Assembly: GCA_039640505.1 (NCBI GenBank)
Contig: CP046865.1
Span: 3,153,501-3,217,500 of the forward strand
Source of the DNA: Rhodobacteraceae bacterium Araon29
Lineage (GTDB): Bacteria; Pseudomonadota; Alphaproteobacteria; Rhodobacterales; Rhodobacteraceae
Direction: 5' to 3'
Length of the DNA stretch: 64,000 nt
Shown here: piece after piece, positions 60,922 to 64,000 of the stretch
How the letters are laid out: the number at the start of each line of letters is the position of its first letter
Position numbering within the stretch: position 1 is the first letter of the stretch
Made by a program: the position numbers and the translations under genes
Notes under the pieces: generated by a model
Database searches by the model: none
The model's input: the letters and a program-made list of their open reading frames with translations, nothing else
Told to the model about the DNA's origin: nothing

Positions 60922-62127
60922 ATGTTGAAAGCCAAAGACGCGCCAAATCTGTCATCCTTTAATTGGGAAGATCCGCTGCTGCTGGATGCGCAGCTCGAAG
61001 ATGATGAAAGAATGATCCGTGATAGCGCCCGCGCCTATGCCGAAGAAAAGCTTCAGCCACGGGTGATCGCGGCCTACCGCGAAGAAAAGGCAGAGCCTGG
61101 TATCTTTGCCGAAATGGGCGAAATGGGTCTTTTAGGCTCGACCATCCCAGAAGAATATGGCGGCATCGGTGCCGGCTATGTTGCTTACGGTCTAGTTGCA
61201 CGTGAAATCGAACGCGTGGATTCGGGCTATCGGTCCATGATGTCGGTGCAGTCTTCTTTGGTAATGTACCCGATTTACGCCTATGGCACCGAACAGCAGC
61301 GGCAAAAATATCTGCCCAAACTTGCCGCCGGTGAATGGATCGGCTGCTTTGGGCTCACCGAACCCGACGCGGGATCCGATCCGGCCGGCATGAAAACCCG
61401 CGCCGAAAAAGTGCAGGGCGGCTATGTTTTGAACGGCTCAAAGATGTGGATTTCCAATTCGCCGTTTGCAGATGTATTTGTGGTCTGGGCCAAATCTGAT
61501 GCCCATGACGGGAAAATCCGCGGATTTGTGCTTGATAAAGGCACCAAGGGTCTAAGCGCGCCAAAAATCACGGGCAAGCTGTCGCTGCGCGCCTCGACCA
61601 CGGGCGAGATCGTTTTGGACAATGTCGAGGTCGGCGAAGACGCGCTGCTGCCCAATGTTGAAGGCCTAAAAGGTCCGTTCGGCTGTTTAAACCGCGCACG
61701 CTATGGCATCGCTTGGGGGGTGATGGGCGCGGCCGAGTTTTGCTGGATGGGCGCACGGCAATACGGGCTAGACCGCAAACAGTTTGGCAAGCCACTGGCG
61801 CAAACCCAGCTGTTTCAGAAAAAGCTGGCCGATATGCAAACCGAAATTACGCTTGGCCTGCAATCGGCGTTGCGGGTGGGCCGGCTAATGGACGACGCCT
61901 CGGCGGCGCCAGAGATGATTTCACTGATCAAACGCAACAATTGTGGCAAAGCCTTGGACATCGCCCGGATGGCCCGCGATATGCACGGCGGCAACGGCAT
62001 CAGCGAAGAGTTTCAGGTGATCCGCCATATGATGAACCTAGAAACCGTAAACACCTATGAAGGCACGCATGATGTGCACGCGCTAATCTTGGGTCGGGCC
62101 CAAACCGGACTGCAGGCGTTTTTCTAG
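60922..62127 (+). CDS. gcdH: Glutaryl-CoA dehydrogenase
   Basis: This 401-residue enzyme has [36 protein letters not shown] at the N-terminus, [73 protein letters not shown] and [24 protein letters not shown] with the catalytic Glu in YEGTHD. It oxidatively decarboxylates glutaryl-CoA to crotonyl-CoA. It ends lysine/tryptophan or cyclic-acid degradation and may take products of the upstream operon. A 230-base gap upstream suggests its own promoter. Confidence 0.95.
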   Translation: MLKAKDAPNLSSFNWEDPLLLDAQLEDDERMIRDSARAYAEEKLQPRVIAAYREEKAEPGIFAEMGEMGLLGSTIPEEYGGIGAGYVAYGLVAREIERVDSGYRSMMSVQSSLVMYPIYAYGTEQQRQKYLPKLAAGEWIGCFGLTEPDAGSDPAGMKTRAEKVQGGYVLNGSKMWISNSPFADVFVVWAKSDAHDGKIRGFVLDKGTKGLSAPKITGKLSLRASTTGEIVLDNVEVGEDALLPNVEGLKGPFGCLNRARYGIAWGVMGAAEFCWMGARQYGLDRKQFGKPLAQTQLFQKKLADMQTEITLGLQSALRVGRLMDDASAAPEMISLIKRNNCGKALDIARMARDMHGGNGISEEFQVIRHMMNLETVNTYEGTHDVHALILGRAQTGLQAFF

Positions 62128-62197
62128 GGTTCGCTCAGAACGGTACAACAGTTTAAAATGAAAAAGACATTGCCAGCTTTTGAGACAGGGGTACGGG

Positions 62198-63256
62198 ATG
62201 GAGCATTCGGAAATTGACACACCTTCGGTAGTGATCGACCTTGATATTGTCGAGGCCAATATAGCCAAATACCAAGCCTATTGCGACAAACTGGGTCTGT
62301 ACCTGCGACCGCATGTCAAAACACATAAAATCCCCGATTTGGCAAAGAAACAACTGGCCACCGGCGCAACTGGCATCACCTGCCAGAAGATATCAGAAGC
62401 CGAAGCGATGATATCAGAGGGCGGCATCGATGATATCTTGCTGACCTATAATGTTCTGGGGAAAAGCAAACTGCGCCGCTTGTGCCAGCTTGCGCAGAAG
62501 GTACGGCTTTCGGTGGTGGCGGATAACCTCACCTGCGTTCAGGGATTGTCGGAAACCTTTCAGGATGCACAAACGCCGCTCACAGTGCTGGTGGAATGCG
62601 ATACTGGTGCCTTGCGCTGCGGCGTTGTGAGCCCAGAAGAAGCGCTCGAATTGGCGCAGGCCATCGACCGCCTGCCAGGAGTTAGGTTTGGCGGTTTGAT
62701 GACCTATCCGCCCATTGGCAATGCCGATCACATCAACAGCTTTCTTGAAACGGCCAAATCTCTGATCGAAGACAGTGGGCTGTTGGTGGATGTGGTATCC
62801 ATTGGCGGATCGCCGGATATGTGGAGGGTGGATCAAATTCCAGTGGGCACAGAATACCGCATTGGCACTTATATTTATAACGACCGCTCGCTGATCATGC
62901 ATGGCACCTGCGAGATCAAGGACTGCGCCCTGACTATTTTGGCCACCGTTGTGTCCACCCCAACGCCCAACCGCGCTGTGATTGATGCCGGCTCAAAAAG
63001 CCTAACTTCTGATCTTTCCGGCTTATCGGGCCACGGCCTTGTGGTGGGCTATCCCGATTTAACCATCGAAAAACTTTCGGAAGAGCACGGATGCATCACC
63101 AGCGACCAGCCGACAGGTTTAAAGGTCGGCCAGCAGGTACATATCATCCCGAACCATGCGTGTGTGGTGAGTAATATGGTCGATCATGTAGTGTTTACCC
63201 GGCAGCAGAAGCCCGTCAAAACCCAGCCGGTCGTTGCACGCGGCCAAGTGTGGTAA
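62198..63256 (+). CDS. D-threonine aldolase / D-serine dehydratase-like PLP enzyme
   Basis: This 352-residue alanine racemase-fold enzyme has LRPHVKTHKIPDLAKKQLATGATGITCQKISEAEAM (PLP Lys in HVKTHK, near residue 47), LVECDTGALRCGV near 130, GGLMTYPPIG, IGGSPDMWRVDQIPVGTEYRIGTYIYNDRSL and the metal site IPNHACVVSNMVDHVVF near the C-terminus (His and Cys). These define D-threonine aldolases and DSD1-like dehydratases. ATG 62198 with a G-rich site upstream is preferred over TTG 62180. Confidence 0.9.
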   Translation: MEHSEIDTPSVVIDLDIVEANIAKYQAYCDKLGLYLRPHVKTHKIPDLAKKQLATGATGITCQKISEAEAMISEGGIDDILLTYNVLGKSKLRRLCQLAQKVRLSVVADNLTCVQGLSETFQDAQTPLTVLVECDTGALRCGVVSPEEALELAQAIDRLPGVRFGGLMTYPPIGNADHINSFLETAKSLIEDSGLLVDVVSIGGSPDMWRVDQIPVGTEYRIGTYIYNDRSLIMHGTCEIKDCALTILATVVSTPTPNRAVIDAGSKSLTSDLSGLSGHGLVVGYPDLTIEKLSEEHGCITSDQPTGLKVGQQVHIIPNHACVVSNMVDHVVFTRQQKPVKTQPVVARGQVW

Positions 63257-63400
63257 CGGTGCTATCATAGGCAGATTGTGCCCTGCCCCTTTCGCATTTT
63301 TGGTTTTCACACCCAAACAGCGCGTCGCCAGCCCAAGATCAAGGCTTTCCAAAACCAATCTCTGTGGTAGTGTTGCCTTAACAGAATAGGGAGATTTTCA

Positions 63401-63772
63401 ATGAAACGCGCAAGTGATTATTTAGCAGAAGCAAACGCGGTCGTAGAGCGCATTACAACAGAGCAGGCACTTGAGGCCTATGGCAACGCCGATGCTGTCT
63501 TTGTGGATGTGCGAGATGGGACAGACATTGCCCAAAGCGGAACCGTCAAAGGGGCGCAGAAAATCAACCGCGGGTTTTTAGAATTTGCCGCTGATGACAG
63601 CACGCCGCATCACAATCCAGCCCTGCAAAAGGATGCCAACATCTATGTTATGTGCGCCGTGGGCGGACAAGCCGCCCTTGCCGGCAAAACCTTGAAAGAC
63701 ATGGGCTATGAAAATGTGTATAACATTGGCGGTTTTGGCGATTGGAAAGCCGCTGGCGGCGCGGTGGAATAG
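63401..63772 (+). CDS. Rhodanese-like domain protein
   Basis: This 123-residue single rhodanese domain has AVFVDVRDGTDIAQSGTVKGAQKINRGFLEFAAD and the active-site loop IYVMCAVGGQAALAGKTLKDMGYENVYNIGGFGDWKAAGG. The catalytic Cys is present (MCAVGGQA), with no Arg after Gly-Gly, so thiosulfate sulfurtransfer may be altered. It has a good ribosome site (GGGAG) and stands alone. Confidence 0.88.
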   Translation: MKRASDYLAEANAVVERITTEQALEAYGNADAVFVDVRDGTDIAQSGTVKGAQKINRGFLEFAADDSTPHHNPALQKDANIYVMCAVGGQAALAGKTLKDMGYENVYNIGGFGDWKAAGGAVE

Positions 63773-64000
63773 CCCAGCCGCATCTGCCGATAAATTTTAA
63801 AACCCTAAAAGGCCAGTGGGGCGCAGTGTTTAGCACTGCATAAAAGCTATATCTTAAACAAATTTGCTTTCATGTTCATCCCAAATGTAACAACTGTTAA
63901 CAAAATATATTGCAGCCCCTAATTGATTAAAACCGCCTAGCCATATATCTGCTGAAAACGCCGTCAGTTTTGCTTTAGCATGCTCAAATTTCTTTTTCAC
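63773..64000. other. Window end, no gene recognised
   Basis: About 230 AT-rich bases after the rhodanese gene. No complete frame, RNA gene or strong terminator was seen. Confidence 0.4.

Noticed and set aside
1-64000. CRISPR array, prophage or insertion sequence
   Set aside because: No spaced direct repeats, no capsid/tail genes and no transposase were seen; only the decayed integrase and tRNA scar mark mobility.

Overview
The window looks like marine Alphaproteobacteria, most likely Rhodobacterales (Roseobacter group). The reasons are a divergent urtABCDE / ureDABCEFG nitrogen cluster, an anthraniloyl-CoA type aerobic aromatic operon, glutaryl-CoA dehydrogenase, non-pyrrolysine MttB-like genes and a tRNA-Lys-targeting P4-type integrase remnant. 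No rRNA gene or CRISPR array was seen.

Region A (1-23.4 kb) is a catabolic genomic island. On the minus strand it carries an AfuABC/FbpABC-like ABC transporter operon ending in a PP2C-like phosphatase, then uxuA and a GntR regulator. Next come an aminotransferase of the glutamate-1-semialdehyde aminomutase family, an IclR regulator with an SMP-30 lactonase and a fumarylacetoacetase-type hydrolase, and a sugar-type SDR. The last intact operon is long and encodes a XylF/RbsB-type transporter, HyuA, a small protein and HyuB; a second GntR regulator follows. The region holds several dead genes: two solute-binding proteins, a mutarotase, a second aminotransferase and an integrase. A 17-bp operator-like sequence recurs in front of four genes. 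The island ends at a decayed P4-type integrase and a 3' fragment of tRNA-Lys(TTT) at 23420-23474, a classical attachment-site scar. If so, the intact tRNA and the left end lie outside this window.

Region B (23.5-34.6 kb) is a patchwork. Its most striking gene (23755-25293) fuses two CDGSH iron-sulfur domains, a 2Fe-2S ferredoxin domain, a class III nucleotide cyclase domain and a Rieske domain in one 512-residue protein. Then come small alpha/beta-barrel and NTF2-like proteins, MAPEG, DUF924, an MttB-like methyltransferase, a 2-oxoglutarate/Fe(II) oxygenase, a YheT-like hydrolase and an SDR that lacks its catalytic tyrosine.

Region C (34.6-45.9 kb) is a complete urea system. The urease genes ureD-A-(small ORF)-B-C-E-F-G run on the minus strand and the urea ABC transporter urtABCDE runs divergently. 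A 56-residue membrane-anchored protein between ureA and ureB is too short for many gene callers.

Region D (46-51.4 kb) has an alpha/beta-hydrolase fused to an adenylate cyclase, a stand-alone cyclic-nucleotide-binding protein, a GNAT acetyltransferase, a class V aminotransferase and a glycerophosphodiester phosphodiesterase.

Region E (51.5-63.8 kb) is a tightly overlapped operon for tryptophan/anthranilate breakdown through CoA thioesters: anthraniloyl-CoA monooxygenase/reductase, SDR, MarR regulator, enoyl-CoA hydratase, acyl-CoA dehydrogenase, aryl-CoA ligase and tryptophan 2,3-dioxygenase, followed by a truncated kynureninase. A thioesterase, a RidA deaminase, gcdH, a D-threonine aldolase-like enzyme and a rhodanese follow.
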